DNA of 64,000 bases from Emticicia sp. CRIBPO (GTDB lineage Bacteria; Bacteroidota; Bacteroidia; Cytophagales; Spirosomataceae): NCBI RefSeq assembly GCF_009905725.1, contig NZ_JAAAKV010000003.1, forward strand, positions 214,808-278,807. Direction: 5' to 3'. Every line of letters starts with the position of its first letter. The first letter of the stretch is position 1. Made by a program: the position numbers and the translations under genes. Positions 24,698 to 32,612 of the stretch are shown piece by piece. The notes under the pieces are model-generated. The model saw nothing but the letters and a program-made list of their open reading frames with translations, made no database searches and was not told the DNA's origin.

Positions 24698-26221
24698 ATG
24701 TCATCAGTAGCAATGGATGTTGAGAATTTGGTACAAAAACCATCTTTTAAAACACAATATGAAAACTTCATTGGTGGTAAATGGGTAGCTCCTGTCAAAG
24801 GCCAGTATTTTGAAAATGTATCTCCCGTTGACGGGGCAATATTTACCCAGGTGGCCAGGTCAACAGAAGAAGATATTAACCTGGCGATAGATGCCGCATG
24901 GCAGGCCGCACCAAAATGGAACACTTCATCAGCCACTGAAAGGAGCAATATCCTTTTGAAAATTGCGGATATCCTGGAGAAAAATCTTGAGCTGCTGGCC
25001 AGGGTTGAAACCTGGGACAACGGAAAAGCGATCCGTGAGACCCGTGCCGCCGATTTGCCTCTGGCTATCGATCATTTCAGGTATTTTGCCGGAGTCATCA
25101 GGGCAGAAGAAGGAGCCGCTTCGGAACTGGATGCCAATACTGTTTCTCTGACCATCCTTGAGCCCCTGGGTGTGGTAGGTCAGATCATCCCGTGGAATTT
25201 TCCGATCCTGATGGCCACCTGGAAAATTGCCCCGGCACTGGCCGCAGGCAACTGCGTGGTGCTGAAACCCGCTGAGCAAACCCCTGTGAGCATACTTGTG
25301 CTGGCAGAACTGATCCAGGACGTACTGCCTGCGGGTGTATTGAATATCGTCAACGGATTCGGAATTGAGGCCGGCAAACCCCTTGCCTCAAGCCCGAGGA
25401 TTAATAAAATAGCTTTTACAGGCGAAACTACCACAGGTCAGCTGATCATGCAATACGCCTCTAAAAACATCATTCCGGTAACACTGGAACTGGGAGGTAA
25501 ATCGCCGAATATATTCTTCAAAAGTGTGATGGATGCTGATGACGCGTTTTTTGATAAGTGCCTTGAAGGTGCTTCCATGTTTGCCCTTAACCAGGGTGAA
25601 ATCTGCACCTGTCCTTCAAGAATCCTCGTGGATGAGTCTATTTATGATGCCTTCATTGAGCGGGTAGTAGAGAGGGTTAAAGCCGTCAGATTAGGCCATC
25701 CGCTTGATCCTCAGACCATGATGGGTGCCCAGGCTTCCAATGACCAGTATGAGAAAATACTGAACTACATCGAAATCGGTAAGGAAGAAGGAGCAGAAGT
25801 GCTCACAGGGGGAGCTGCCGCCTACAACGAAGGACTCGAAGGTGGGTATTATATCCAGCCGACCATCTTCAGGGGAAACAACAAAATGAGAATTTTCCAG
25901 GAAGAGATTTTCGGACCGGTGGTTTGCGTTACTACTTTCAAAACGGAAGAAGAAGCGATTGAGATCGCAAACGATACCTTATACGGACTTGGGGCAGGGG
26001 TCTGGACAAGAGACACCCACCAGGCTTACCAGGTTTCAAGGGCCATCAAAGCAGGCAGGGTCTGGGTCAATTGCTATCATGCCTACCCGGCTCACGCACC
26101 GTTCGGAGGGTATAAAAAATCAGGTATCGGCAGGGAAACACACAAAATGATGCTGGCACATTATCGTCAGGCCAAAAACATGCTGATTTCGTACGATAAG
26201 AACAAACTGGGGTTTTTCTAA
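24698..26221 (+). CDS. NAD(P)-dependent aldehyde dehydrogenase (AldB/ExaC type)
   Basis: The 507-residue protein is a complete aldehyde dehydrogenase. It has [32 protein letters not shown] (cofactor binding), FTGETTTGQ, the general-base Glu in [12 protein letters not shown] and the catalytic Cys in [11 protein letters not shown]. The CTCPSR context marks the AldB/ExaC acetaldehyde branch. It oxidises aldehydes to acids in the cytoplasm. DUF779 follows 48 bp downstream and an AraC regulator is divergent upstream, a conserved arrangement. No match to a full primary promoter was found upstream, fitting activator-dependent expression. Confidence 0.95.
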   Translation: MSSVAMDVENLVQKPSFKTQYENFIGGKWVAPVKGQYFENVSPVDGAIFTQVARSTEEDINLAIDAAWQAAPKWNTSSATERSNILLKIADILEKNLELLARVETWDNGKAIRETRAADLPLAIDHFRYFAGVIRAEEGAASELDANTVSLTILEPLGVVGQIIPWNFPILMATWKIAPALAAGNCVVLKPAEQTPVSILVLAELIQDVLPAGVLNIVNGFGIEAGKPLASSPRINKIAFTGETTTGQLIMQYASKNIIPVTLELGGKSPNIFFKSVMDADDAFFDKCLEGASMFALNQGEICTCPSRILVDESIYDAFIERVVERVKAVRLGHPLDPQTMMGAQASNDQYEKILNYIEIGKEEGAEVLTGGAAAYNEGLEGGYYIQPTIFRGNNKMRIFQEEIFGPVVCVTTFKTEEEAIEIANDTLYGLGAGVWTRDTHQAYQVSRAIKAGRVWVNCYHAYPAHAPFGGYKKSGIGRETHKMMLAHYRQAKNMLISYDKNKLGFF

Positions 26222-26233
26222 GAATTAAACAAG

Positions 26234-26257
26234 CAGGGGAGTGGTGACGCTCCCCTG
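26234..26257 (+). other. Intercistronic hairpin between aldehyde dehydrogenase and DUF779 genes
   Basis: CAGGGGAG at 26234-26241 pairs with CTCCCCTG at 26250-26257, an 8-bp GC-rich stem with an 8-nt loop. No T-run follows, so it is more likely an mRNA stability or differential-expression element than a terminator. Confidence 0.5.
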
Positions 26258-26269
26258 GTTACATAAAAT

Positions 26270-26626
26270 ATGGTAAATAGGGTATTGGTCACAGAAGCTG
26301 CGGCAGAAGTAATAGACAAACTGAGGGAAGAAAACGGGCCGCTGATGTTTCATCAGAGCGGCGGTTGTTGTGACGGATCATCTCCTATGTGTTTTGAGGT
26401 AGGGGAGTTGATGATCAACGAAACGGATAAGCTGCTAGGAAATATACACGGATGCGACTTCTACATGTCTAATGACCAGTTTGAGTACTGGAAACACACC
26501 CAGCTGACAGTAGACGTGGTAAAAGGAAGAGGGGCGAGTTTCTCATTGGAGATTCCGATGGGACTCAGGTTTGTGATTAAATCCAGGTTGTTTTCTGAGC
26601 AGGAGTCCGTTGAGCTGGAAGGATAA
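26270..26626 (+). CDS. DUF779 domain protein
   Basis: The 118-residue protein has the DUF779 signature HQSGGCCDGSSPMCFEVGE (residues about 26-44), with three Cys that could bind metal or act in redox chemistry, then a conserved IHGCDFYMSNDQFEYWKHTQLTVDVVKGRGASFSLE. The family nearly always accompanies AldB/ExaC-type aldehyde dehydrogenases and has no assigned role. It is probably cotranscribed with the dehydrogenase and ends at a strong bidirectional terminator. A maturation or aldehyde-handling function is inference only. Confidence 0.9.
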   Translation: MVNRVLVTEAAAEVIDKLREENGPLMFHQSGGCCDGSSPMCFEVGELMINETDKLLGNIHGCDFYMSNDQFEYWKHTQLTVDVVKGRGASFSLEIPMGLRFVIKSRLFSEQESVELEG

Positions 26627-26665
26627 AACCCCACGATTTTCAAATGATTGGCTCACTGAAAAAAC

Positions 26666-26696
26666 AAAACCCCGCAATCATTGACTGCGGGGTTTT
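26666..26696. terminator. Bidirectional intrinsic terminator
   Basis: An 11-bp stem (AAAACCCCGCA/TGCGGGGTTTT) with a 9-nt loop, serving the DUF779 gene on the plus strand and the secreted-protein gene on the minus strand. Confidence 0.9.
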
Positions 26697-26753
26697 ACAA
26701 AGGTTTTTGTGAAGAATCTGACAGATAAAATATCTGTCGTTGATCTTTCTTAA

Positions 26754-27131
26754 TTATTTAGGAGTGGCAGTACGCTTCACTTCCGTCGCAATTTCGAAAG
26801 GTTTCTCAATAGTTTCTTTTCCGGTGTTTACTACAAAAGTGTAGTTTCCGTCCGGAAGACTTGATAAATCATAAACTTTACTGAAAACTTCAGTTTTGTT
26901 TACATATTCAGTGTGAAGGATTTCTCCGCCTGAATTTTTGATAGATATATATGATTTACCCTGAAGATTGTCTACTGTCAATTTGAATTTCAAACCGTCT
27001 AATGTTTTAACGTTCAGGTCGCTGTTAATGCTTGCTGAAAGATCTACAATTTTAAGACCGTTGTTTGCTACGCTTACGTTTGCAGCTGATACTCCCATCA
27101 GGACTGCGATTACTAAAAATGATTTTTTCAT
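26754..27131 (-). CDS. Secreted protein, hypothetical (single beta-sandwich-like domain)
   Basis: A signal peptide (MKKSFLVIAVLMGVSAANVSVA) leads this 125-residue protein; the remaining about 100 residues alternate beta-like strands. It contains LSSLPDGNYTFVVNTG, a motif seen in bacterial Ig-like and T9SS sorting-domain-like folds (DGxYxxxV), here without a long N-terminal enzyme. I cannot name a function. The gene has its own well-formed promoter at 27239-27270 and a roughly 100-nt leader, unusual in this window, hinting at substantial or regulated expression. Confidence 0.7.
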   Translation of the reverse strand: MKKSFLVIAVLMGVSAANVSVANNGLKIVDLSASINSDLNVKTLDGLKFKLTVDNLQGKSYISIKNSGGEILHTEYVNKTEVFSKVYDLSSLPDGNYTFVVNTGKETIEKPFEIATEVKRTATPK

Positions 27132-27640
27132 AATTTTCTTTGTTTTGTTTTCTTTTGGAAAAATTAATAGAAATTTAACTTTAAAATTCTTGGTTTAACA
27201 CCGCTTAATTTTTGTTCCTCTGAAAACCTTTGTTGATGCAAACTTACATAAGATATTGAATACGTGTCAACTATAAAACAGTGGTCAAATGAAAGTTCAT
27301 TCCACGATCCTACGTTAATCTTGAAAAAATACCATGGTTATGGGAATAGTGCAACAAGTCGTTCAAAAGATGCAATGGTATATTTAAAAGGGCCATTTCC
27401 CGGAATAGTACAGTTTTTATATTTTCATAGGATAAGGAAATCAGATAGGTAAAATCATTATTAGAATAGTTATATGGTAGATTTTGTGGGTTTAGCTTTT
27501 CAGATATCCTGAACATGTTTTTACGGAATATCGGGGGAACTTTATCCGATTTTTATAACAATTTGAGGCTCGGGAATAATGATTTAAAACCCTGATCTCC
27601 TTAACTTGCTTCCTGATCAATTAAAGATTTCATAATTAGC
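27132..27640. other. Intergenic region, about 509 bp
   Basis: It holds the promoter and 100-nt leader of the minus-strand secreted-protein gene and the upstream region of the plus-strand Nudix gene. Short open frames on both strands (27264-27452, 27310-27516) look like random AT-rich sequence. Confidence 0.5.
27239..27270 (-). promoter_or_regulatory. Promoter of the small secreted protein gene
   Basis: On the minus strand: TTG at 27268-27270, a 21-nt spacer, then TAAGTTTG at 27239-27246, a perfect -7. Transcription should begin near 27232, giving a leader of about 100 nt. Confidence 0.65.
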
Positions 27641-28321
27641 ATGGAAGAAAAACTGGAAGATGCCCATAAATTCAAACTCTGGAAAAAGAACATCCTGGGT
27701 AACGGACTTAAAATCAATAACATTGAAGAGGTGTACAGCAGGAAAAGATACAACGGAGAAGTGCTTTTCTCACTCCTGATGCTGGACGCGGAGACTCCGG
27801 AAGGGGACAAGATTCCTCCGATATGTTTTCTGAAAGGCGAGGTGGTGTGTGTTTTGGTGGTTTTGATTGACAGGGCGACAGCTCAGAAGTATCTTCTTTT
27901 GGTGAAGCAGCGGAGAATCGCGGAAGGCGGCTACACTTATGAGCATCCGGCGGGTATGGTCGACGGCACACAGACGCCGCTTGAGATCGCCGTTCAGGAA
28001 GTCCGCGAAGAAACGGGCATTCACATTACAGAAAGCCAGTTAATTAACCTTTCTCCTGATAAAAGGCTTTTTCCCAGCACAGGAACCAGTGACGAGGCCA
28101 TGTATTTATATTTTTGTGAAATAGAGCTGCCTTCTGAAGAAATACAGGCTTTCGAGGATAAAAATATGGGAACAGATTATGAATTTGAGCGGATTACCAC
28201 CCATGTTTTTCCGTTTGAGGAAGGCCACAGGCTGATTAACAATACCAACGGTCTGCTGCTTGATTACCTCTACCTGACTTATGTGGAAGACTGGGCTTCA
28301 CTGAAAAAACTTAAATCATAA
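27641..28321 (+). CDS. Nudix hydrolase (nucleoside-diphosphate-sugar type)
   Basis: The 226-residue protein has a Nudix box at GMVDGTQTPLEIAVQEVREETGI. Compared with GX5EX7REUXEEXGU, the first Glu and the Arg are both Gln, while the metal-binding EVxEE core is kept. Length and the PAGM preceding the box fit ADP-sugar or UDP-sugar pyrophosphatases of the NUDT14/NUDX14 kind. It would hydrolyse nucleoside diphosphate sugars to a sugar phosphate and NMP. It is a single gene ending at a bidirectional terminator shared with the alcohol dehydrogenase gene. Substrate not certain. Confidence 0.85.
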   Translation: MEEKLEDAHKFKLWKKNILGNGLKINNIEEVYSRKRYNGEVLFSLLMLDAETPEGDKIPPICFLKGEVVCVLVVLIDRATAQKYLLLVKQRRIAEGGYTYEHPAGMVDGTQTPLEIAVQEVREETGIHITESQLINLSPDKRLFPSTGTSDEAMYLYFCEIELPSEEIQAFEDKNMGTDYEFERITTHVFPFEEGHRLINNTNGLLLDYLYLTYVEDWASLKKLKS

Positions 28322-28325
28322 AAAA

Positions 28326-28348
28326 AGGCCCTCTTCCGGGCCTCTTTT
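28326..28348. terminator. Bidirectional intrinsic terminator
   Basis: AGGCCC/GGGCCT stem with a 6-nt loop, flanked by an A-run on the left and CTTTT on the right. It separates the convergent Nudix and alcohol dehydrogenase genes. Confidence 0.85.
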
Positions 28349-28351
28349 ATT

Positions 28352-29512
28352 TTATGCAATACTCATCTGAAGTATCTTTTCCACTTCATCCGGGCCGATA
28401 TCAGCATGCTCTCCGAACTTCATGCCTCTTTTAGCAAAACGGTCTTTTATCTTCAGAATACTCTCCTGGTCTATGCCATAATGAGAGGCCCTGGTCGGAA
28501 GACCCAGGGTTTCATAGAATTCAATCGTTTTTTGAATAGCGGCTTCGGCCAGTTCATCATCAGATCCGCTCAGGTCCCAGACTCTTCTGGCGTATTGAAT
28601 CAGTTTACCTTTTTTATCTTCTTTTTTGAACGAAAGCAGATGCGGTAATACCACAGCAAGGGTTCTGGCGTGGTCGATGCCGTGAAAGGCTGTCAGCTCA
28701 TGCCCGATCTGGTGCGTAGCCCAGTCTGTGGGTGTCCCCAGGTTAATCCAGCCGTTAAGTGCCACGGTGGCAGCCCACATAAAATTGGCCCTTGACTCAT
28801 AGTCTTCCGGGTTCTGAATGGTTTTCGGAGCTGTTTCTATCAGCGTTTTCATGATCGATTCTGCAAATCTGTCCTGGATTTCCGCATTAACGGGATAGGT
28901 CAGGTATTGTTCCATCACATGTGTAAAAGCATCTGCAAGGCCGTTCGCAACCTGTTTTTCCGGCAGTGAGAAAGTCGTTTCAGGGTCCAGTACAGAAAAC
29001 TTCGGGAACAGTAGCGGATTGCTCATGCCTCTTTTTTCGTGGGTGTCCATTTTGGAGATCACCGCCACCGGGTTCATTTCAGAGCCAGTAGCCGGCAAGG
29101 TCAGAACAGAGCCCAGGGCAAGGGCCTTGCTATATTTTGTTTTGTTCAGGACAATATTGGTCCATTCATCACCGCCCTCGAAAGGAATGGCTGCTGCTAT
29201 GAACTTTGAACCGTCCAATACAGAACCACCACCTACAGCGAGAATGAAATCAACCTTTTCGGATCTTCCCAGCTCTACAGCCTTCATCAGGGTCTCGAAA
29301 TATGGGTTAGCTTCAATACCTCCGAACTCTATAATAGTGTATCCTTTTAAAGCCTTGATGACCTGGTCGTAGACCCCGTTTTTGAAAATGCTGCCGCCCC
29401 CGTAAGTAAGCAATATCCTGGCATCAGCAGGTATCTGTTTGGGAAGCACAGAGATCTGCCCTTTGCCGAAAAGAATTTTTACGGGATTATAATAAGCAAA
29501 ATTTGAAAACAT
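28352..29512 (-). CDS. Iron-containing alcohol dehydrogenase, YqhD/BdhA-like
   Basis: 386 residues from ATG 29510-29512 (MFSNFAYYNPVKILFGKG), matching the 387-residue YqhD; an ATG 11 codons upstream gives an atypical extension. It shows GGGSVLDGSKFIA (nucleotide binding), LPATGSEMNPVAVIS and a metal site with His in ADAFTHVMEQY and GIDHARTLAVVLPH. The family reduces butyraldehyde, acrolein, malondialdehyde and other short aldehydes, usually with NADPH, so it may complement the aldehyde dehydrogenase 3 kb away. Cytoplasmic, monocistronic. Confidence 0.9.
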   Translation of the reverse strand: MFSNFAYYNPVKILFGKGQISVLPKQIPADARILLTYGGGSIFKNGVYDQVIKALKGYTIIEFGGIEANPYFETLMKAVELGRSEKVDFILAVGGGSVLDGSKFIAAAIPFEGGDEWTNIVLNKTKYSKALALGSVLTLPATGSEMNPVAVISKMDTHEKRGMSNPLLFPKFSVLDPETTFSLPEKQVANGLADAFTHVMEQYLTYPVNAEIQDRFAESIMKTLIETAPKTIQNPEDYESRANFMWAATVALNGWINLGTPTDWATHQIGHELTAFHGIDHARTLAVVLPHLLSFKKEDKKGKLIQYARRVWDLSGSDDELAEAAIQKTIEFYETLGLPTRASHYGIDQESILKIKDRFAKRGMKFGEHADIGPDEVEKILQMSIA

Positions 29513-29592
29513 ATCGTTAAATTTATATTTATATCCATTCAACATGTTTAAGACCGCTTTGGTTTATTAAATAATCAGTTAATTATAGTGAG

Positions 29593-30114
29593 ATGAGCTA
29601 TTGTATTTTCTGTAAAAACTTACCGGAGGACAACGTCCACAAAGTGTATCATGATACTGAGTATGGCTTTCCGTTAGAAGCAGACAATGAGTTGTTCGGC
29701 AGGTTAATCCTGGAAATCAACCAGGCGGGCATTTCCTGGGAGATTATTCTTAAAAAGAAAGAAGGATTCAGAAAAGCCTATGACAACTTCGATATTGATA
29801 TTATTTCAACCTATGAAGCTTACGACTTTGAACGTCTGATGCAGGATTCGTCCATCATCCGGAATAAGCTGAAAATCGGAGCTGCAATTCACAACGCCAA
29901 AGTCATCAAAGGTCTGCAGGAAGAATTCGGTTCTTTTAAAAACTGGATAGACGATCTTCACCCGCTTACTAAAGAAGAATGGGTGAAAATATTTAAGAAG
30001 AAGTTTAAATTTACCGGAGGAGAAATTGTCAATTCATTTCTGATGAGCATCGGGTATCTCCCTGGAGCCCATGACCCTGACTGTGAGATTTATTTTAAAA
30101 CCATGAAATTGTAA
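29593..30114 (+). CDS. tag: DNA-3-methyladenine glycosylase I
   Basis: This 173-residue base-excision repair enzyme removes N3-methyladenine from DNA. Family features: KVYHDTEYGFP near the N-terminus, EINQAGISWEIILKKKEGFRKAYDNFD (catalytic and base-pocket region), and zinc ligands in CIFC and YHD at the start with GAHDPDCEIY at the end, the zinc-snap of Tag enzymes. Length is near the usual 185. The DUF1801 gene follows 29 bp later in the same direction. No Ada or AlkA gene is nearby. Confidence 0.95.
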   Translation: MSYCIFCKNLPEDNVHKVYHDTEYGFPLEADNELFGRLILEINQAGISWEIILKKKEGFRKAYDNFDIDIISTYEAYDFERLMQDSSIIRNKLKIGAAIHNAKVIKGLQEEFGSFKNWIDDLHPLTKEEWVKIFKKKFKFTGGEIVNSFLMSIGYLPGAHDPDCEIYFKTMKL

Positions 30115-30143
30115 CACTGATATCAGATTAAAAATAAACAGCT

Positions 30144-30560
30144 ATGGCAGATATACAAACCAAACCTACTGCGGTCAGCCCGGACGAATTTATTGATAAA
30201 CTGGAAAACGAACGGAGAAAATCGGATGCAAAAGAACTGATCCGTATTTTCAGGGAAGTAACCGGCGAAGAAGCGGTCATGTGGGGGCCGGCGATTATCG
30301 GTTTCGGGACCACCCATTATAAATATGAAAGCGGCTGGGAAGGCGATATGCCCAAAGCTGGCTTTTCCCCCCGTAAACAAAGCTTGTCATTGTACCTCTC
30401 TTCTGATTATCCTGAATACGAGGATTTGCTGTCGAGGCTCGGCAAACATAAAAAGGCGGTTTCGTGTCTGTATCTGAATAAACTGAGCGACGCCGACCCG
30501 GAAATTCTCAGGCAGATGATTTCCATAGGATTTAAAAGCGAATCTGATAAATGCGGATAA
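30144..30560 (+). CDS. DUF1801 domain protein
   Basis: The 138-residue protein resembles the DUF1801 (YdhG-like) fold, with ADIQTKPTAVSPDEFID at the start, the conserved EEAVMWGPAIIGFGTTHYKYESG in the middle and KHKKAVSCLYLNKLSDADPEILRQMI at the end. This small alpha/beta family has no established activity. It follows the Tag gene closely and ends at a strong terminator, so the two are probably cotranscribed. No signal peptide. Confidence 0.8.
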   Translation: MADIQTKPTAVSPDEFIDKLENERRKSDAKELIRIFREVTGEEAVMWGPAIIGFGTTHYKYESGWEGDMPKAGFSPRKQSLSLYLSSDYPEYEDLLSRLGKHKKAVSCLYLNKLSDADPEILRQMISIGFKSESDKCG

Positions 30561-30563
30561 ACG

Positions 30564-30590
30564 AAAAAAGCCGGCTTAGCCGGCTTTTTT
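30564..30590. terminator. Intrinsic terminator downstream of the tag/DUF1801 genes
   Basis: An 11-bp stem (AAAAAAGCCGG/CCGGCTTTTTT) with a 5-nt loop, symmetrical and usable from both strands; the Gfo/Idh gene ends on the other side. Confidence 0.9.
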
Positions 30591-30637
30591 CGTTATAAAT
30601 TGGTCCGGAGTTGGAAATAGATATAATTATAGTAATT

Positions 30638-30665
30638 GTCCTTTCTCCGTCGTCCTTTCTCCGTT
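30638..30665. repeat. Tandem 14-bp direct repeat
   Basis: GTCCTTTCTCCGTC followed immediately by GTCCTTTCTCCGTT (13 of 14 identical), just downstream of the Gfo/Idh stop. Probably a local slippage duplication. Confidence 0.6.
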
Positions 30666-30673
30666 TACCTTCA

Positions 30674-32143
30674 TCAGATCAACTTCCAACCCTCACGGTA
30701 GTTTCTGTTGACAAACTGGTTGGCATCGTCGAAGTTCGTGATCTTCATGTTCGTGCCATCCCAAAGCAACTTCTTACGTCCGTCATATTTGAAGCCGTTA
30801 CCTGCCGCAGTTCTTAAGCCGTAGCTTCTGATCGCCAGGTTACCCATCAATACCGTCTCAGTAAGAGGACCTGAATAATCAAATGATGACGTCAGGGCTT
30901 TGTGTTTTGAGTTACCGAAACCATCTTTGATTGCTTCAACCCATGAAGTCTGGTGACCGTATTCAGGAAGCGTTTCGTTTTTGTTCTTGGTTTTATAATC
31001 CTTCGGCATTTCAAGTTTACCGCCTTTGTTAAGGTAAACTTTAGGAACCAGACCGTAAGTACCGCACGTCATGATACCTTTAGAACCGATCATCATTACA
31101 CCGTTGGCACTGCCTTCTTCTCCGATAGATTCGTCAGCAGGGATAAGATCCGGGTGGAATGGTCTGATACCACCGTCCGACCAGATCATTTTGATTTCTT
31201 TTTTGTTCTTTTTGCTCGCAGGGAACTTCAACTGTACATGTGACGACGGAGGACATCCTTCAGGGATGAATTCCGGCTGCCAGTCTTTGGTAAATACCTG
31301 TCCTACACTACATTCCACTTCAGTTGGATAGCCAAGTTCAAGTACTCTGAACGGTGGGTCAATCAGGTGACAGCCCATATCGCCAAGAGCACCGGTACCG
31401 AAGTTCCACCAGCCTCTCCATTTGAACGGGTGATATAACGGGTGGTAATCCACATAATCAGCAGGTCCGATAAAAAGATCCCAGTTTTCTTTGCTCATTG
31501 AAGGCGGAAGCTCTGGTTTTCCGGTCGGAACAGGGATACCTTGCGGCCATACCGGGCGGTTGGTCCATACATAAACGGTGTCAACGGTACCGATAAGTCC
31601 TTTGTTGAACCACTCGATCATTTGTTGCTGACCCGGGTTTGAAGCACCCTGGTTACCCATTTGGGTTACCAGTTTGTATTTACGGGCAGCTTCAGTCAAC
31701 TGACGGGTTTCGTAAATATTATGGGTTAGAGGTTTTTGAACATAAACGTGTTTTCCGGCCTGCATGGCGGTCATGGCTGCAATACCGTGAACGTGATCGG
31801 GAGTTGAAATAGTCACTGCATCAATATCTCCTTTCATCTGCTCAAACATCACCCTGAAATCGCTGAAAACTTTGGCGTTAGGGAATTTTTTTATAGCTCT
31901 TGCAGCCTGGTTGGTGTCAACATCACACAGGGCAACCACGTTTTCGGCTCCGTTATTCCAGGCATTGCTGATATCACCGAAACCTTTTCCTCCGGCACCG
32001 ATAGAGGCCAGGTTGAGCTTGTCGCTCGGAGCCTTGAAACCTTTGCCAAGGACGTGGCGGGGAACTATAAAAAATGAGCCGGCAGCGAATAAACCGGTCT
32101 TAATAAAATCTCTTCTACTGTTATCAGGTGTTTGTTTTTCCAT
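30674..32143 (-). CDS. Gfo/Idh/MocA family oxidoreductase, Tat-exported
   Basis: The 489-residue protein has a twin-arginine signal at the N-terminus (SRRDFIKTGLFAAGSFFIVP). The Rossmann domain begins NLASIGAGGKG and continues to VTISTPDHVHGIAAMTAMQAGKHVYVQKPL, where EKP-type Lys is QKP. The C-terminal domain has the Bacteroidetes-type GTGALGDMGCHLIDPPFRVLELG. These enzymes carry NAD(P) in the Tat substrate and oxidise or epimerise sugars and sugar acids, for example GH109-like N-acetylgalactosaminidases. Substrate not clear. It is divergent from the GH2 gene, suggesting shared polysaccharide degradation. Confidence 0.9.
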   Translation of the reverse strand: MEKQTPDNSRRDFIKTGLFAAGSFFIVPRHVLGKGFKAPSDKLNLASIGAGGKGFGDISNAWNNGAENVVALCDVDTNQAARAIKKFPNAKVFSDFRVMFEQMKGDIDAVTISTPDHVHGIAAMTAMQAGKHVYVQKPLTHNIYETRQLTEAARKYKLVTQMGNQGASNPGQQQMIEWFNKGLIGTVDTVYVWTNRPVWPQGIPVPTGKPELPPSMSKENWDLFIGPADYVDYHPLYHPFKWRGWWNFGTGALGDMGCHLIDPPFRVLELGYPTEVECSVGQVFTKDWQPEFIPEGCPPSSHVQLKFPASKKNKKEIKMIWSDGGIRPFHPDLIPADESIGEEGSANGVMMIGSKGIMTCGTYGLVPKVYLNKGGKLEMPKDYKTKNKNETLPEYGHQTSWVEAIKDGFGNSKHKALTSSFDYSGPLTETVLMGNLAIRSYGLRTAAGNGFKYDGRKKLLWDGTNMKITNFDDANQFVNRNYREGWKLI

Positions 32144-32424
32144 AGAGATATTTGATTGAATAATAATTGGTACAATAATACTTTTTTATGTTAATATTTT
32201 AAAATTTTTTACAATATAAATTAGAAAACAAACACATCCTGCAGGTGTCTGCAGCAACGGTTTAGTAAATGTATGCGGGTGATTGCCGGCGTCTGCGATT
32301 TATGTCTTTAAATTACTGTTAATTCGTTATTTCAGGCTATCCGTTTAACATACCGAACTGATTTTGATCTATATACCTTCTTTATTGGCACTTTTCAGGT
32401 AAAAATGACGCTGCCGGGCCGATT

Positions 32425-32444
32425 TGTGCAAATGTGTGCAAATG
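32425..32444. repeat. Tandem direct repeat TGTGCAAATG in the Gfo/Idh-GH2 control region
   Basis: Two perfect adjacent copies of TGTGCAAATG, followed by TTTG. One-turn spacing (10 bp) suits a regulator binding one face of the helix. Confidence 0.55.
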
Positions 32445-32550
32445 TTTGTCTTCTAAGGATAAACCCATTTTTGTGTATTCCGGGAAATAACTTCTGAAAT
32501 TTAATTTTTTCATTGTAAAATTGAAATATACAAAGAATGCTTTTTCCTTA

Positions 32551-32558
32551 TATTTTTG
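32551..32558 (+). promoter_or_regulatory. Bacteroidota -7 element (TATTTTTG) upstream of the GH2 gene
   Basis: Exact TAnnTTTG match; the nearest upstream TTG is 27 bp away, so the -33 is poor. It lies upstream of the ATG at 32613 but overlaps an in-frame alternative start at 32556, supporting the ATG at 32613. Confidence 0.45.
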
Positions 32559-32612
32559 TCGGGATTAAAAGTTTCCTATAAATTATTCAACCGTTTAAAC
32601 CTGATTCTCTTT

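Larger units (their letters stand above)
32144..32612. other. Divergent control region between Gfo/Idh and GH2 genes
   Basis: About 469 bp of AT-rich sequence with a tandem 10-bp repeat (32425-32444) and a perfect -7 element (32551-32558) for the GH2 gene. No coding potential seen. Confidence 0.5.

Noticed and set aside
27264-27516. Short open frames on both strands upstream of the Nudix gene
   Set aside because: They overlap the promoter region of the secreted-protein gene and look like AT-rich noise.
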